Positions 44,614 to 55,439 are shown, numbered from the stretch's first letter. The stretch: DNA of 64,000 bases from Aromatoleum toluvorans (GCF_012910905.1 NZ_WTVN01000002.1:62001-126000); one strand, 5' to 3'. Translations and numbers: made by a program. The notes: a model not told the origin generated them from the letters alone.

Positions 44614-46077
44614 ATGATCCACGCCAGCCTCACCGAACTGCGCGCCGCACTCGACGCGAAGCAGATCTCCAGCGTCGAGCTCGCGACGCTCTTCCTCGAC
44701 CGCATCGCCGCGCACAACCCGACGCTCAACGCCTTCATCACCGTCGACCGCGACGGCGCGCTCGAGGCCGCCCGCGCCGCCGACGCGCGCATCGCCGCCG
44801 GCCAGGCCGGTCCGCTCACCGGCATCCCGCTCGCGCACAAGGACGTGTTCTGCACCGAAGGCCTGCTCACGACCTGCGGCTCGAAGATGCTGTCGAACTT
44901 CGTCAGCCCCTACGACGCCCACGCGGTCGCGCTGCTGAAGGCCGCCGGCGCCGTCACGCTGGGCAAGACCAACATGGACGAGTTCGCTATGGGCTCGTCG
45001 AACGAGAACTCGCACTACGGCCCGGTGAAGAACCCCTGGGATACGACGCGCATCCCGGGCGGCTCCTCGGGCGGCTCGGCCGCCGCGGTCGCCGCGCGCC
45101 TCGCGCCGATCGCCACCGGCACCGACACCGGCGGCTCGGTGCGCCAGCCCGCGTGCCATACCGGCATCACCGGCATCAAGCCGACCTACGGCGTCGTCAG
45201 CCGCTACGGCATGATCGCGTACGCGAGCTCGCTCGACCAGGGCGGCGCCTTCGGCGCATCCGCGGCCGACTGCGCGGCACTCCTCACCGCGATGGCGGGC
45301 TTTGACGAACGCGACTCGACCAGCCTCGACCGCCCCGCCGAAGACTACACGCGCGAGCTCGCCGCCCCCGCGAACGACCGGCCGCTCGCCGGCCTGCGCA
45401 TCGGCCTGCCGCGCGAATTCTTCGCCGAAGGCATGGCCGACGACGTGCGCGCCGCGGTCGACGCTGCTCTCGACGAATACCGCAGGCTCGGCGCGACCAC
45501 CGTCGAGGTGAGCCTGCCCAACGCCAAACTGGCGATTCCCGCCTACTACGTCATCGCGCCCGCCGAAGCCTCCAGCAACCTGTCGCGCTTCGACGGCGTG
45601 CGCTACGGCCACCGCGCCGCCGAGTACCGCGACCTCGCCGAGATGTACGCGAAGAGCCGCGCCGAAGGCTTCGGTGCGGAAGTGAAGCGCCGCATCCTGG
45701 TCGGCACCTACGTGCTGTCGCACGGCTACTACGACGCCTACTACCTGCAGGCGCAGAAGTTGCGTCGGCTCATCGCGCAGGACTTCCGGGCCGCGTTCGG
45801 GGAATGCGACGTGATCGCCGGCCCGACCAGCCCGACCACCGCGTGGGCGATCGGCGAGAAGACCGACGACCCGGTGCAGATGTACCTCTCGGACATCTAC
45901 ACGATCGCCGTGAACCTTGCCGGCCTGCCCGGCCTGTCGCACCCCTGCGGCTTCGGCGCCGGCAAGCTGCCGGTCGGCCTGCAGCTCATCGGCGACTACT
46001 TCGGCGAAGCGCGCCTGCTCGCCACTGCGCACCAGTATCAGCAGGCCACCGACTGGCACCTGCGCCGCCCGGGCTGA
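44614..46077 (+). CDS. gatA: Asp-tRNA(Asn)/Glu-tRNA(Gln) amidotransferase subunit A
   Basis: The 487-residue amidase-signature protein has the Ser-cisSer-Lys triad: lysine in LAHKDVFC, then [13 protein letters not shown] and [11 protein letters not shown]. It releases ammonia from glutamine and channels it to GatB. It is followed after 5 bases by a lipoprotein gene and then gatB. Confidence 0.96.
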   Translation: MIHASLTELRAALDAKQISSVELATLFLDRIAAHNPTLNAFITVDRDGALEAARAADARIAAGQAGPLTGIPLAHKDVFCTEGLLTTCGSKMLSNFVSPYDAHAVALLKAAGAVTLGKTNMDEFAMGSSNENSHYGPVKNPWDTTRIPGGSSGGSAAAVAARLAPIATGTDTGGSVRQPACHTGITGIKPTYGVVSRYGMIAYASSLDQGGAFGASAADCAALLTAMAGFDERDSTSLDRPAEDYTRELAAPANDRPLAGLRIGLPREFFAEGMADDVRAAVDAALDEYRRLGATTVEVSLPNAKLAIPAYYVIAPAEASSNLSRFDGVRYGHRAAEYRDLAEMYAKSRAEGFGAEVKRRILVGTYVLSHGYYDAYYLQAQKLRRLIAQDFRAAFGECDVIAGPTSPTTAWAIGEKTDDPVQMYLSDIYTIAVNLAGLPGLSHPCGFGAGKLPVGLQLIGDYFGEARLLATAHQYQQATDWHLRRPG

Positions 46078-46082
46078 TCGCC

Positions 46083-46613
46083 ATGCGCCGCCTCCCTTCC
46101 GCCCTCCGCGCCGCGGCGCTCGCCGCCGCCGTGCTGCTCGGCGCGTGCGCGACGCCGCCGCCCGAGCGCAAGCCGGAACCACCTGCCGCGGCCACGCCGT
46201 CCCCGGCGCAAGCCGCCGCCGAGGCGGAGCCGAAGCGTGCGCTGCAGCGCGGCCGGCTCAAGCCGATGCCGGTGCGTCCGCTCTCGATCAAGACCGACTG
46301 CCACTTCAAGGACGAGGTCGGCTACGGCGGCAGCGCCGTGCTCGACATCAGCTATTCGGAGGTGCGCGCCTTCGCCGCCCACCTCGACGTGCCCAAGCGC
46401 GGCAGCTGCCAGTTCGATCTCGCCGACTTCAAGCAGGTGCTCAAGGAACCGCACGTCGAACTGCAGGCGCGCGACGGCTGCACCGTGCGGTTTTGGGAGC
46501 AGGGCGAGCAGGTCACCGTCGCATTCTCCGAATGCGCGAAACGCTGCACGCGCGGCACGTTCGAATATGTGTGGCCGATCCTGGTGGATCGGTCGAGCGG
46601 CCAGTGCAACTGA
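46083..46613 (+). CDS. Hypothetical lipoprotein between gatA and gatB
   Basis: The 176-residue protein has a lipoprotein signal (lipobox LLGACA), a proline- and alanine-rich linker to about residue 65, and a folded part with five cysteines (in KTDCHF, GSCQF, DGCTV, SECAKRC) and a final SGQCN. The cysteines suggest disulfides in the periplasm. The start lies 5 bases after gatA, so it is co-transcribed with the amidotransferase, but no functional link is evident. I do not recognise the family. Confidence 0.75.
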   Translation: MRRLPSALRAAALAAAVLLGACATPPPERKPEPPAAATPSPAQAAAEAEPKRALQRGRLKPMPVRPLSIKTDCHFKDEVGYGGSAVLDISYSEVRAFAAHLDVPKRGSCQFDLADFKQVLKEPHVELQARDGCTVRFWEQGEQVTVAFSECAKRCTRGTFEYVWPILVDRSSGQCN

Positions 46614-46646
46614 CCGCGTGAAGAAACAACAGATACGAAGACGAAC

Positions 46647-48104
46647 ATGAGCAGATCGGATTGGGAAGTCGTCATCGGGCTGGAAGTGCATGCCCAGCTC
46701 AACACCGCGTCGAAGATTTTCTCCGGCGCCAGCACCGCCTTCGGCGCCGAGCCGAACGTGCAGGCCTGCGCCGTCGACATCGCGCTGCCGGGCGTGCTGC
46801 CGGTGCTCAACCGCGGCGCGGTCGAGCGCGCGATCCGCTTCGGCCTGGCGATCGGCGCCAACGTCGCGCCCCGCAGCGTGTTCGCGCGCAAGAACTACTT
46901 CTACCCGGATCTCCCCAAGGGCTACCAGATCAGCCAGTTCGAGCTGCCGGTGGTGCAGGGCGGCACGATCACGATCCACGTCGGCGAAGGGGACAAGGCC
47001 TACGAGAAGACCGTGCACCTCACCCGTGCGCACCTCGAGGAGGACGCCGGCAAGTCCCTGCACGAGGACTTCCACGGCATGAGCGGCATCGACCTCAACC
47101 GCGCCGGCACGCCGCTCCTGGAGATCGTGTCCGAGCCCGACATGCGCTCCTCGGCCGAGGCCGTCGCCTACGCCCGCACGCTGCACGCGCTGGTGCGCTG
47201 GATCGACATCTGCGACGGCAACATGCAGGAAGGCTCCTTCCGCTGCGACGCCAACGTCTCCGTGCGCCGCCCCGGCGGGCCGCTCGGCACGCGCCGCGAG
47301 ATCAAGAACCTCAACTCCTTCCGCTTCCTGCAGCAGGCGATCGACTACGAGGTGCAGTGGCAGATCGACACCATCGAGGACGGCGGCAAGGTGCAGCAGG
47401 CGACGGTCCTGTTCGACCCCGACACCGGCGAGACGCGCATGATGCGCTCGAAGGAAGACGCGCACGACTACCGCTACTTCCCCGATCCCGACCTGCTGCC
47501 GCTGGTGATCTCACCCGAGTGGCAGGCGCGTGTTGCGTCCGGCATGCCCGAACTGCCGGGCGCGATGAAGGCGCGCTTCATGGAACAGTGGGGCCTCTCC
47601 GCGTACGACGCGACGACGCTCACCGCGTCGAAGGAAGTCGCCACCTTCTACCAGGCCACGGTGGACGCCGCCGGCGTCGCGCTCGCGAAGCCCTGCGCCA
47701 ACTGGGTCATGGGCGACCTTGCGGCGCGGCTGAACAAGGCCGAACTCGACATCTCCGCGTCGCCGGTCTCGCCCGCGCAACTCGCGGGCCTCGTCGCACG
47801 CATCAGTGACGGCACGATCTCGAACAACATCGGCAAGAAGGTGTTCGAAGCCCTGTGGAACGGCGGAGGGGCGACGGCGGATGCGATCATCGAGGCCCAG
47901 GGCCTGCGCCAGACCAACGACGCCGGCGCGATCGAGGCGATGATCGACGAGGTCCTCGCGGCGAACCAGAAGTCGGTCGAGGAGTTCCGCGCCGGCAAGG
48001 AGAAGGCCTTCAACGCGCTCGTCGGCCAGGTCATGAAGGCGAGCAAGGGCAAGGCCAACCCGGCGCAGGTCAACGAACTGCTGAAACGCAAGCTGGAAGG
48101 CTGA
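46647..48104 (+). CDS. gatB: Asp-tRNA(Asn)/Glu-tRNA(Gln) amidotransferase subunit B
   Basis: The 485-residue GatB has the start [20 protein letters not shown], the metal and tRNA kinase-like site ([30 protein letters not shown]) and a C-terminal YqeY-like tail. It activates the misacylated tRNA carboxylate for amidation. It completes the gatCAB set and is separated from gatA only by the lipoprotein gene. Confidence 0.96.
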   Translation: MSRSDWEVVIGLEVHAQLNTASKIFSGASTAFGAEPNVQACAVDIALPGVLPVLNRGAVERAIRFGLAIGANVAPRSVFARKNYFYPDLPKGYQISQFELPVVQGGTITIHVGEGDKAYEKTVHLTRAHLEEDAGKSLHEDFHGMSGIDLNRAGTPLLEIVSEPDMRSSAEAVAYARTLHALVRWIDICDGNMQEGSFRCDANVSVRRPGGPLGTRREIKNLNSFRFLQQAIDYEVQWQIDTIEDGGKVQQATVLFDPDTGETRMMRSKEDAHDYRYFPDPDLLPLVISPEWQARVASGMPELPGAMKARFMEQWGLSAYDATTLTASKEVATFYQATVDAAGVALAKPCANWVMGDLAARLNKAELDISASPVSPAQLAGLVARISDGTISNNIGKKVFEALWNGGGATADAIIEAQGLRQTNDAGAIEAMIDEVLAANQKSVEEFRAGKEKAFNALVGQVMKASKGKANPAQVNELLKRKLEG

Positions 48105-48142
48105 AACCACCCTTTCACCGCAACACGCTCGGGGGACGCGCG

Positions 48143-48964
48143 ATGTGCCAGCTCCTCGGAATGAACTGCAACGTGCCGACGGACATCTGCTTCTCGTTCG
48201 CCGGCTTCCAGGCGCGCGGCGGCGGCACCGACGTGCACGCCGACGGCTGGGGCATCGCCTTCTTCGAGGGGCGCGGCGTGCGCGTCTTCCTCGACCCCCA
48301 GCCCAGCGCCTCGTCGCCGGTCGCCGAGCTGGTGCGCAACTACCCGATCCGCTCGCTCAACGTCATCGCGCACATCCGCAAGGCCACCCAGGGCCAGGTC
48401 ACGCTCGACAATACCCACCCCTTCCAGCGCGAGCTGTGGGGGAGCTACTGGATCTTCGCGCACAACGGCAACCTGCTCGACTACGCGCCGCGCTTCGACG
48501 GCCGCTTCCTGCCGGTCGGCAACACCGACTCGGAAACCGCATTCTGCGACATCCTGCAGCACCTCGCCGCCGAGTTCCCCGACGGTCCGCCGCCGGCCGA
48601 AGCCCTGTACGCGGCGCTGCGGCGCCTCGCGATCCGCATCGGCGCGCATGGTCCGTTCAACTTCCTGCTGTCGAACGGCGACTACCTCTTCGCGCACTGC
48701 TCGACGCGGCTCACCTACCTGATCCGCCAGGCCCCGTTCGCGACCGCGCACCTCGCCGACCAGGACCTCAGCGTCGATTTCAGCCGGCTCACGACCCCCG
48801 CCGACCGCGTCGCGGTGATCGCGACCGCGCCGCTGACCGACAACGAGGTGTGGCAGACGATCCCGGCCGGCACACTGCTCGCCTTCCGGCACGGTGCGAT
48901 CGAGGCCCTGGGCGACACCGTGACGATCGCGGGCAATCCGTCCGCCGGCGCGGGCAGCGTGTAA
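48143..48964 (+). CDS. Class II glutamine amidotransferase (YafJ type)
   Basis: The 273-residue protein carries the Ntn-hydrolase nucleophile as Cys2 (MCQLLGMNC), the HADGWGIAFFEG segment, HIRKATQG and WIFAHNGNL. This is the YafJ/class II GATase family, which acts on glutamine or a gamma-glutamyl compound. The physiological substrate is unknown. The GGGGGA box precedes the ATG. It lies 38 bases after gatB. Confidence 0.87.
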   Translation: MCQLLGMNCNVPTDICFSFAGFQARGGGTDVHADGWGIAFFEGRGVRVFLDPQPSASSPVAELVRNYPIRSLNVIAHIRKATQGQVTLDNTHPFQRELWGSYWIFAHNGNLLDYAPRFDGRFLPVGNTDSETAFCDILQHLAAEFPDGPPPAEALYAALRRLAIRIGAHGPFNFLLSNGDYLFAHCSTRLTYLIRQAPFATAHLADQDLSVDFSRLTTPADRVAVIATAPLTDNEVWQTIPAGTLLAFRHGAIEALGDTVTIAGNPSAGAGSV

Positions 48965-49034
48965 ATTTCGCTTCGCAGCGCCATGCCGACCAGCTAAAGT
49001 GGTCTTTCCGACGTCCTTGCCGAAGGGGAAGCCC

Positions 49035-49457
49035 GTGACCGATTGCCCACTGTGCCTGGCGGCCGACGAGACCCTCGTGTGGCGCGACGGCAGCTGCCGC
49101 GTCATCCTCGTCAGCGACGCCGATTACCCCGGCTTCTGCCGCGTCGTGTGGGGCCACCACGCCGCCGAGATGACCGACCTCACCCCGGGCGAGCAGCGCC
49201 ACCTCCTCAACGTCGTGCTCGCGACCGAGGCCGCGCTGCGACAGCTGATGCGCCCCGACAAGATCAACCTCGCGAGCCTGGGCAACATGGTTCCGCACCT
49301 GCACTGGCATGTGATCCCGCGCTTCGCCGACGACACGCATTTTCCCCAGTCGGTGTGGAGCGCGCCCCAGCGCACCGGCGCACGCCGCGCCGCGCCGTCG
49401 GTCGAGGCGCTGGCCGCGACGCTCGTCGCCATGCTGACCGAACAGACCGCCGGCTGA
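49035..49457 (+). CDS. HIT family nucleotide-binding protein
   Basis: The 140-residue protein has the histidine triad HLHWHVIPR near residue 88. The N-terminal CPLC suggests a zinc-binding pair. HIT proteins hydrolyse or transfer nucleotidyl groups. The start is GTG at 49035, with AAGGGGA five bases upstream; an earlier in-frame start would add 12 residues but lacks such a site. Confidence 0.87.
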   Translation: MTDCPLCLAADETLVWRDGSCRVILVSDADYPGFCRVVWGHHAAEMTDLTPGEQRHLLNVVLATEAALRQLMRPDKINLASLGNMVPHLHWHVIPRFADDTHFPQSVWSAPQRTGARRAAPSVEALAATLVAMLTEQTAG

Positions 49458-49501
49458 GCCCGCGCCTCCGCCGCACCAACCCGAACGCACACGGAGAATC
49501 C

Positions 49502-51139
49502 ATGGGTTATCACGACCCCGGCGAGTGCCTGGATCTGCTCGGCAAGCTGCGGCCGCTGAACGTCGACGAGAACCATCGACTGCTGTCGGACATGGTGCCG
49601 GCACTGCTGCAGGCCGGCCTCGCGCCCGAACCGCACCTCGAGATCCTCGAAGCCGCGCGCCCGCATGTCGCGCTTGCCCAGACGGAGATGTCCCGCCGCT
49701 ACGCCGCGCATCCGCTGCCGCCCGACAGCGCCGAGAACGAAACGCTGCACGGCGTCGTCGCCCTGTGGGACGCCCTGGCCCAGTCCTATGCGCACATCGC
49801 GCGCACGAGCGGCGCCGAGCTCCTCCCGGCCGATCAGCGCGCGCTCCTCGCGCAGCGGCGCGTCCACTACGCCGGGATGGTCCCCCTCGAATACTTCCGC
49901 GCGCACCGCGCCCTCCCCGACGGCACCTGGACCGACCTGCACGACAGCTATTGCGCCGCCGAGGCGCTGGGCGTCGGCGCGATCCGCGTCCCGGATCCGC
50001 TCAACGACATCTGGAAGGCGCAAAGCCCCACGGAGGCCTTTGTTGCCGTGCTGCTCGTCGACCTGTCCAACCCGTACGGACGCAGCGAACGCGAGCTCGG
50101 ATGGGTGTGCCGCTGGGCGCAGCGCTTCGCGCCCTATTGCGAGCTGCCCGGCGGGCCGGACGGCGAAGCGCCGCAACCCGCCGCCTACGGCCTCGATCTC
50201 AGCGCCGACCACGGCCTGCGGCCGCTCGGCGTGCTGCAGCCGTCGGGTTCGCTGCGCCGCTTCGACAGCAGCAAACTCGCCGGGCAGATCCAGTCGGTGT
50301 TCAAGCAGTTCAAGCAGGGCGTCACCCCATCCTCGCTCGGGCTCGGCGCGGACTGCGCGGTCGACGCCTGCTCCAGGCTGCTGCTCTCGCTCTACCGCCC
50401 CTGGGGCCTTGCGTCCGCCGGGCGGCGATTCCCGCGGCGCGGCGCCCACGGACGCGCCGAACTCGCGTCCGGCTGGTCCGCGATCGCATTCCACGTCGGG
50501 GGCAAGCCTTTCGAACAACCGCCGATCTATGCGACCCAGCGCAGCCTGCGCAACGACATCGCGCTGATGACCCTCGGCGAACGCGTCGCAGAGGCGGAAA
50601 GCACGCCCTGGTCGGAAGACGGACGCCGGCGTGCGGCAGCAAGACTCGGCTTTGCGTGCGAACACTGGCAGATTGCCGACCAGTCCGTCAGCGGCTTCCG
50701 CCTGTTCCAGAGCCCGCACACCCAGCGGCTCGTCCACCACCAGCTCGTGGGCGTGCGCCCGCCGGACGGCGAGCATTTCCTGCTCGCCCAGCTGAGCTGG
50801 CTCATGTACCGCGCCGACGGCGTCATGGAAGCCGGCGTCCAGGTCCTCGCGGGTTTGCCGAAAGTCGTCGCGGTGCGCTCCTCCGGCCTGAACAACCCGC
50901 GCGAACCCTTCGTCGAGGGCTTCCTGCTGCCCGCCACCCCGGCCCTGAAGGCCGACGCGTCGGTGATCCTCCCCGCGCAATGGTTCCAGCCGCAGCGGGT
51001 GATCGAGGTTGTCGACGACGGCCGGCGCTTCCAGTTGCGGCTCACGAAGCCGGTCCTGCGCGGCACCGACTTCGTGCAGGTCAGCTACGAGCCGCTGGAT
51101 TCGCCTGACCCAGCCGCGCAGCCGGAAAGCGCGCGCTGA
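49502..51139 (+). CDS. Unrecognised 545-aa soluble protein, possibly PilZ-like at its C-terminus
   Basis: The 545-residue protein has no signal peptide or membrane helix. The N-terminal half is mostly helical and acidic. After residue 300, charged stretches such as RRFPRRGAHGRAE and the GEHFLLAQLSWLMYRADGVMEAGVQVL segment weakly resemble PilZ-type cyclic-di-GMP-binding barrels, but I do not recognise the family with confidence. An ACGGAG box precedes the ATG. Its last 59 bases overlap the end of the convergent phoR. Codon use is like its neighbours, so it is resident. No function is assigned. Confidence 0.75.
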   Translation: MGYHDPGECLDLLGKLRPLNVDENHRLLSDMVPALLQAGLAPEPHLEILEAARPHVALAQTEMSRRYAAHPLPPDSAENETLHGVVALWDALAQSYAHIARTSGAELLPADQRALLAQRRVHYAGMVPLEYFRAHRALPDGTWTDLHDSYCAAEALGVGAIRVPDPLNDIWKAQSPTEAFVAVLLVDLSNPYGRSERELGWVCRWAQRFAPYCELPGGPDGEAPQPAAYGLDLSADHGLRPLGVLQPSGSLRRFDSSKLAGQIQSVFKQFKQGVTPSSLGLGADCAVDACSRLLLSLYRPWGLASAGRRFPRRGAHGRAELASGWSAIAFHVGGKPFEQPPIYATQRSLRNDIALMTLGERVAEAESTPWSEDGRRRAAARLGFACEHWQIADQSVSGFRLFQSPHTQRLVHHQLVGVRPPDGEHFLLAQLSWLMYRADGVMEAGVQVLAGLPKVVAVRSSGLNNPREPFVEGFLLPATPALKADASVILPAQWFQPQRVIEVVDDGRRFQLRLTKPVLRGTDFVQVSYEPLDSPDPAAQPESAR

Positions 51140-52466
51140 AACGGCTCCCCTTGCCGAGTTCGCTGGCGATGCGCAACTCGGCCTGGTGGCGCGACAGGAT
51201 ATGCTTGACGATCGCCAGGCCGAGGCCCGTGCCGCCGGTCTCGCGCGAACGGCCCCGGTCGACGCGGTAGAAACGCTCGGTCAGGCGCGGGATGTCCTCG
51301 GCCGCGATCCCGATGCCATCGTCCTCGACTGCGAATTCCCCGCCGCCCTCGCTGCAGGTCCAGCTCAGGCGGATGTGCCCGCCGGCCGGCGTGTAACGGA
51401 CCGCATTGCTGGCGAGGTTGGCAAACGCCGAGCGCAGCTCCTTCGCGTTGCCGAGCAGCCGCGCGCACCCGGGGCGCGCGTCGATGCCGGCGTCGATCTC
51501 GTGCCGGCCGTTCGACAGCAGGCGCGTGTCCTCGGCGATGCTGTGCACGAGGTCGGCGACATCCACGCACTCCTCGACCGGCGCCGGCGCCCCGGTCTCG
51601 AGCGCCGACAGTGTCAGCAGATCCTCGATCAGCGTCTGCATGCGCAGCGACTGGTCCAGCGCGAGCTGCAGGAAGTTCGTCACGTCCTCGGGCGAAAAGT
51701 CGTCCCGGCCCTCGATCAGCGTTTCCAGAAAGCCCGTCACGACGGTCAGCGGCGTGCGCAGCTCGTGCGACACGTTGGCGATGAAATCGCGCCGCATCGT
51801 CTCGAGCTTCTCCAGCTGGCTGACGTCGCGCGACACCACCATCTTCTGGTCGTCGCCGAAGGGCACCACCTGCAGCAGCAGCGTGAGCCCAGCCCGGCGG
51901 GTCGAATGCAGCACCAGCGGTTCCGTGAAATCGCCCGCCTGCAGGAAGTGCACGAACTCCGGCTCGCGCACGAGCGTGGTCACGAGCGCGCCATGGTCGC
52001 GCCGGCTGTCGATGCCGAAATGCTGCTCCGCCTTGCGATTCAGCCACTCGATGCGGTTGCTCGCGGCGAGGTACAGCACGCCGTCGGGCATCGCCTGGCT
52101 CGCCTCGTGGAACCGGTCGAGCGCGCTCGTCAGGCGCTCGCGCAGATCGACGGACGTGCGCGAGCGCCGGTCCAGGTCGTAGTAGATATGCGCCCATATG
52201 CCGACCCCCGGGGGCAGCGACGAACCGACCGGTGCATAGGTCCATTCGACGAGCCGGTGCAGGTTCAGCAGCTGATAGACCAGCATCGCGACGATGCCGA
52301 CGAACACCGTCCCCAGCGCCGCCACCTTGCCGCCCAGCGCACCGACGACCAGCGCCAGCAGCGCCACCAGGCCCAGCATGCGCACCGCCTGCCACCACAC
52401 GTATCGCGTAACTTGTCTGATGGAGAAACTCCCGCTCGAAACCGACACTGCAGCGATCTTACACAC
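51081..52466 (-). CDS. phoR: Phosphate regulon sensor histidine kinase PhoR
   Basis: The 461-residue kinase has two close N-terminal membrane helices (about 28-65), a PAS domain (about 120-220), the phosphoacceptor motif [13 protein letters not shown] and an ATPase with VEDDGIGI and [12 protein letters not shown]. It works with PhoB and the Pst system in phosphate starvation. A GTG start at 52466 overlaps the phoB stop; another GTG six codons in is equally possible. Its 3' end overlaps the convergent unknown gene by 59 bases. Confidence 0.93.
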   Translation of the reverse strand: MCKIAAVSVSSGSFSIRQVTRYVWWQAVRMLGLVALLALVVGALGGKVAALGTVFVGIVAMLVYQLLNLHRLVEWTYAPVGSSLPPGVGIWAHIYYDLDRRSRTSVDLRERLTSALDRFHEASQAMPDGVLYLAASNRIEWLNRKAEQHFGIDSRRDHGALVTTLVREPEFVHFLQAGDFTEPLVLHSTRRAGLTLLLQVVPFGDDQKMVVSRDVSQLEKLETMRRDFIANVSHELRTPLTVVTGFLETLIEGRDDFSPEDVTNFLQLALDQSLRMQTLIEDLLTLSALETGAPAPVEECVDVADLVHSIAEDTRLLSNGRHEIDAGIDARPGCARLLGNAKELRSAFANLASNAVRYTPAGGHIRLSWTCSEGGGEFAVEDDGIGIAAEDIPRLTERFYRVDRGRSRETGGTGLGLAIVKHILSRHQAELRIASELGKGSRFSARFPAARLGQANPAARS

Positions 52467-53163
52467 CTGCCACGGCAGGCAGGGCCGACAGGCGGTAGCC
52501 GCTGCCCCGCACCGTCTGGATCAGGCCGTCCTGCCCGACCGGCTCCAGCGCCGCACGCAGACGGCGCACGTGCACATCCACCGTGCGCTCCTCGACGAAC
52601 ACGTGGTCGCCCCACACCTGGTCGAGCAGTTGCGCGCGCGAATGCACGCGCTCGGGATGGGTCATCAGGAAGTGCAGCAGGCGGAACTCGGTCGGCCCCA
52701 GCACCACCGGCCGCTCCCCCGCATTGACCCGGTGCGTCGCCGGATCGAGGCTCAGGCCCCCCAGCTGCACCGGATCCTCCGTCGCCTGCGGCGCACGGCG
52801 GCGCAGCACCGCCTTGATGCGCGCGACCAGCTCGCGCGGGCTGAAGGGCTTCGTGATGTAGTCGTCCGCCCCCATCTCCAGCCCCGCGACCTTGTCCTGC
52901 TCCTCGCCGCGCGCCGTCAGCATGATGATCGGAATGCCGCGCGTGCGCTCGTCCGCCCGCAGGCGGCGCGCCAGCTCGATCCCCGACATCCCCGGCAGCA
53001 TCCAGTCGAGCAGCACCAGATCCGGCAGGGCATCGCGCACGATACGTTGCGCCGTCTCGGCATCACCGGCGCGCACCACGTGGTGGCCCGCCCGTCCGAG
53101 GTTTGCGGCAATCAGCTCCTGGATCGCCGGTTCGTCTTCCACCAGCAGGATGTTCGCGGCCAT
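52459..53163 (-). CDS. phoB: Phosphate regulon response regulator PhoB
   Basis: The 234-residue OmpR-type regulator has receiver motifs VEDEPAIQE and [10 protein letters not shown] with KPFSPREL, plus a C-terminal winged helix ([22 protein letters not shown]). It activates phosphate-scavenging genes. A Pho box lies 44-61 bases upstream, so autoregulation is expected. phoR follows with an overlap. Confidence 0.95.
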   Translation of the reverse strand: MAANILLVEDEPAIQELIAANLGRAGHHVVRAGDAETAQRIVRDALPDLVLLDWMLPGMSGIELARRLRADERTRGIPIIMLTARGEEQDKVAGLEMGADDYITKPFSPRELVARIKAVLRRRAPQATEDPVQLGGLSLDPATHRVNAGERPVVLGPTEFRLLHFLMTHPERVHSRAQLLDQVWGDHVFVEERTVDVHVRRLRAALEPVGQDGLIQTVRGSGYRLSALPAVAGV

Positions 53164-53206
53164 CTATGCACACTCCATGTCATTGCAGGCAGTGTATTGC
53201 AGGAAA

Positions 53207-53224
53207 TTGACGATTTTGTGACAG
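53207..53224 (-). promoter_or_regulatory. Pho box upstream of phoB
   Basis: Minus-strand CTGTCACAAAATCGTCAA matches the consensus CTGTCATAAATCTGTCAC closely: the first 7-bp repeat differs at one base and the second retains GTCA. Its place just before phoB fits known autoregulation of phoBR. Confidence 0.65.
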
Positions 53225-53326
53225 GTCACGTTCCCGCAACAAGCGCCCCGACTGCGCCCGCAGGGCACGGGCGGGCCGCGATTCGGGTATGATTGATACC
53301 CCCTCCATCCACAAGCAGGGGCAAGC

Positions 53327-53749
53327 ATGGCCGGCCTCGACGACGACACCCCCATCCCCACCGCACTCACGCTGCACCGCAAATCGCGCATGCTGGAAAT
53401 CGCGTTCGGCGAGGGCAATGAATACTCGCTGCCCTTCGAGTACCTGCGTGTGTATTCCCCGTCCGCGGAAGTCCGCGGCCACGGCGTCGGCCAGGAGACC
53501 CTGCAGGTCGGCAAGCGCGACGTCGAGCTCCTCGACATCGAACCGGTCGGCCACTACGCCGTGAAGCTCGTGTTCTCCGACGGCCACGACAGCGGCCTGT
53601 ATTCGTGGGACTACCTCCACATGCTCGCCACCCAGCACGACACGCTGTGGCAGCAGTACCTCGACCGCCTCAGCGAGGCCGGCGCGAGCCGCGACCCCGC
53701 CGACAACCCACCGCCCGCGCCCAGGCACGGCTGCGGCCACAAACACTGA
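53327..53749 (+). CDS. DUF971 family protein
   Basis: The 140-residue protein of the DUF971 family (an N-terminal-type domain also found in gamma-butyrobetaine hydroxylases) has [29 protein letters not shown] and [12 protein letters not shown]. The tail HGCGHKH could bind metal. It lies 2 bases before ubiE, as in many betaproteobacteria, which hints at a link to quinone synthesis or iron-sulfur metabolism, but its reaction is unknown. Confidence 0.87.
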   Translation: MAGLDDDTPIPTALTLHRKSRMLEIAFGEGNEYSLPFEYLRVYSPSAEVRGHGVGQETLQVGKRDVELLDIEPVGHYAVKLVFSDGHDSGLYSWDYLHMLATQHDTLWQQYLDRLSEAGASRDPADNPPPAPRHGCGHKH

Positions 53750-53751
53750 AC

Positions 53752-54489
53752 ATGAACGACAAGACCACCCACTTCGGCTTCGAGACCGTCGCCGAAGGCG
53801 AGAAGCAGCAGCGCGTCGCCGAGGTCTTCTCCTCGGTCGCGACCAAGTACGACATCATGAACGACCTGATGTCCTTCGGCCTGCACCGGCTGTGGAAGGC
53901 ATTCACGATCCAGATCTCCGGCGTCGGCCGCGGCGATCGCGTGCTCGACGTCGCCGGCGGCACCGCCGACCTGTCGCTCGCCTTCGCCAAGCGCGTCGGG
54001 CGCGAAGGCCAGGTCTGGCTCACCGACATCAACCACGCCATGCTCTCGGTCGGCCGGGATCGCGTGCTCGATCGCGGCTACGCGCTGCCGGTGGCGCAGT
54101 GCAATGCCGAGAAGCTGCCCTTCCCGGACAACTGGTTCGACTGCGTGACGGTCGCCTTCGGGCTGCGCAACATGACGCACAAGGACGCCGCGCTGGCCGA
54201 GATGCGCCGCGTGCTGCGTCCCGGCGGCCGCCTGCTGGTGCTCGAATTCTCCAAAGTGTGGGCGCCCCTCTCACCCGCCTACGACCTGTACTCGTTCAAG
54301 ATCCTGCCCTGGATGGGGGCGAAGGTCGCCGGCGACCCCGACAGCTACCGCTACCTGGCCGAATCGATCCGCATGCATCCGCCCCAGGAAGAACTCAAGG
54401 CGATGATGGAACAAGTCGGTTTCAAGCGGGTCGATTACTTCAACCTCAGCGCCGGCATCGTCGCGCTGCACCGCGGCTACAAGGTCTGA
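53752..54489 (+). CDS. ubiE: Ubiquinone/menaquinone C-methyltransferase UbiE
   Basis: The 245-residue SAM-dependent methyltransferase has [18 protein letters not shown] as the SAM-binding motif, [18 protein letters not shown] as the UbiE signature and the C-terminal [13 protein letters not shown]. It C-methylates the ring of the ubiquinone (and menaquinone) precursor. It is directly coupled to DUF971 and followed by a Tim44-domain gene and ubiJ. Confidence 0.96.
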   Translation: MNDKTTHFGFETVAEGEKQQRVAEVFSSVATKYDIMNDLMSFGLHRLWKAFTIQISGVGRGDRVLDVAGGTADLSLAFAKRVGREGQVWLTDINHAMLSVGRDRVLDRGYALPVAQCNAEKLPFPDNWFDCVTVAFGLRNMTHKDAALAEMRRVLRPGGRLLVLEFSKVWAPLSPAYDLYSFKILPWMGAKVAGDPDSYRYLAESIRMHPPQEELKAMMEQVGFKRVDYFNLSAGIVALHRGYKV

Positions 54490-54568
54490 TCCGGACGCCG
54501 CCCGCGCAGCGCCCGAGATGCCCGCCATCGCCGCCCGGAATGCAACGCGCCACGGAGTGAAACGCGCC

Positions 54569-55417
54569 ATGAAGAACTTCATCCTGTGCCTCATCGCCGT
54601 CGTCTTCACCCTCGGCCTCGGCGTCGGTGACGTCGAAGCCAAGCGCTTCGGTGGCGGCAGCAGCCTCGGCATGCAGCGACAGGTCACCCCGCCGCAGGCA
54701 CCACGCCCGTCGGCAGCGCCGGCACCGCAAGCCCCGCAAGGTGCCGCGACGACACCGCCGCGCCGCTCGTGGATGGGCCCGCTCGCCGGCCTCGCGGCCG
54801 GTCTCGGCGTGGCCGCGCTGTTCTCGCACCTCGGGCTGGGCGAGGAGCTCGGCTCCCTGCTCATGATCGGCCTGTTGGTGTTTGCCGCCGTCGCCCTCTT
54901 CCGCCTGCTGTCGCGGCGCAGCACCGGCACGTCCGGCGCGGGCGGGATGCAGTACGCCGGCGCAACCCCGACCCGGGCCGCCGATGCCTCCCCTCCGGCC
55001 ACCGCATTCGGCGGCGGCTCGGCGGCCGCGGCAACACCTGCGATTCCCCCGGATTTCGACGCCGACGCCTTCGCCCGCCAGGCCAAGGTCAATTTCATTC
55101 GCCTGCAGGCCGCCCACGATGCCGGCAACCTCGACGACATCCGGGAATTCACGAGCCCCGAGATGTACGCCGAAATCCGCCTGCAGATGGCCGACCGCGG
55201 CATGAGCGCGCAACGTACCGACGTCGTCGAACTCAGCGCCCAGGTGCTCGAGGTCGCCGAGGAAGCGCAGCGCTACATCGTCAGCGTGCGTTTCACCGGC
55301 CTGCTGCGCGAGGAACCCAACGCAGCACCGGCCCCCTTCGACGAGATCTGGCACCTCACCAAACCGCGCAGCGGCGGCACCGGCTGGGTCGTCGCCGGCA
55401 TCCAGCAAGTCGCCTGA
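54569..55417 (+). CDS. Tim44-domain protein
   Basis: The 282-residue protein has a signal peptide (MKNFILCLIAVVFTLGLG), a region of low complexity rich in Ala, Pro and Gly, two adjacent hydrophobic segments (about 70-115) and a C-terminal Tim44-like domain (about 165-282). The latter reads FARQAKVNFIRLQAAHDAGN, then FTSPEMYAEI. The fold binds lipid or protein surfaces. It commonly lies between ubiE and ubiJ in betaproteobacteria. Its job there is not established. The start was chosen at the signal peptide with GGAG 11 bases upstream. Confidence 0.85.
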   Translation: MKNFILCLIAVVFTLGLGVGDVEAKRFGGGSSLGMQRQVTPPQAPRPSAAPAPQAPQGAATTPPRRSWMGPLAGLAAGLGVAALFSHLGLGEELGSLLMIGLLVFAAVALFRLLSRRSTGTSGAGGMQYAGATPTRAADASPPATAFGGGSAAAATPAIPPDFDADAFARQAKVNFIRLQAAHDAGNLDDIREFTSPEMYAEIRLQMADRGMSAQRTDVVELSAQVLEVAEEAQRYIVSVRFTGLLREEPNAAPAPFDEIWHLTKPRSGGTGWVVAGIQQVA

Positions 55418-55439
55418 TCCGCGCCTGTCCCCGCTTTCC

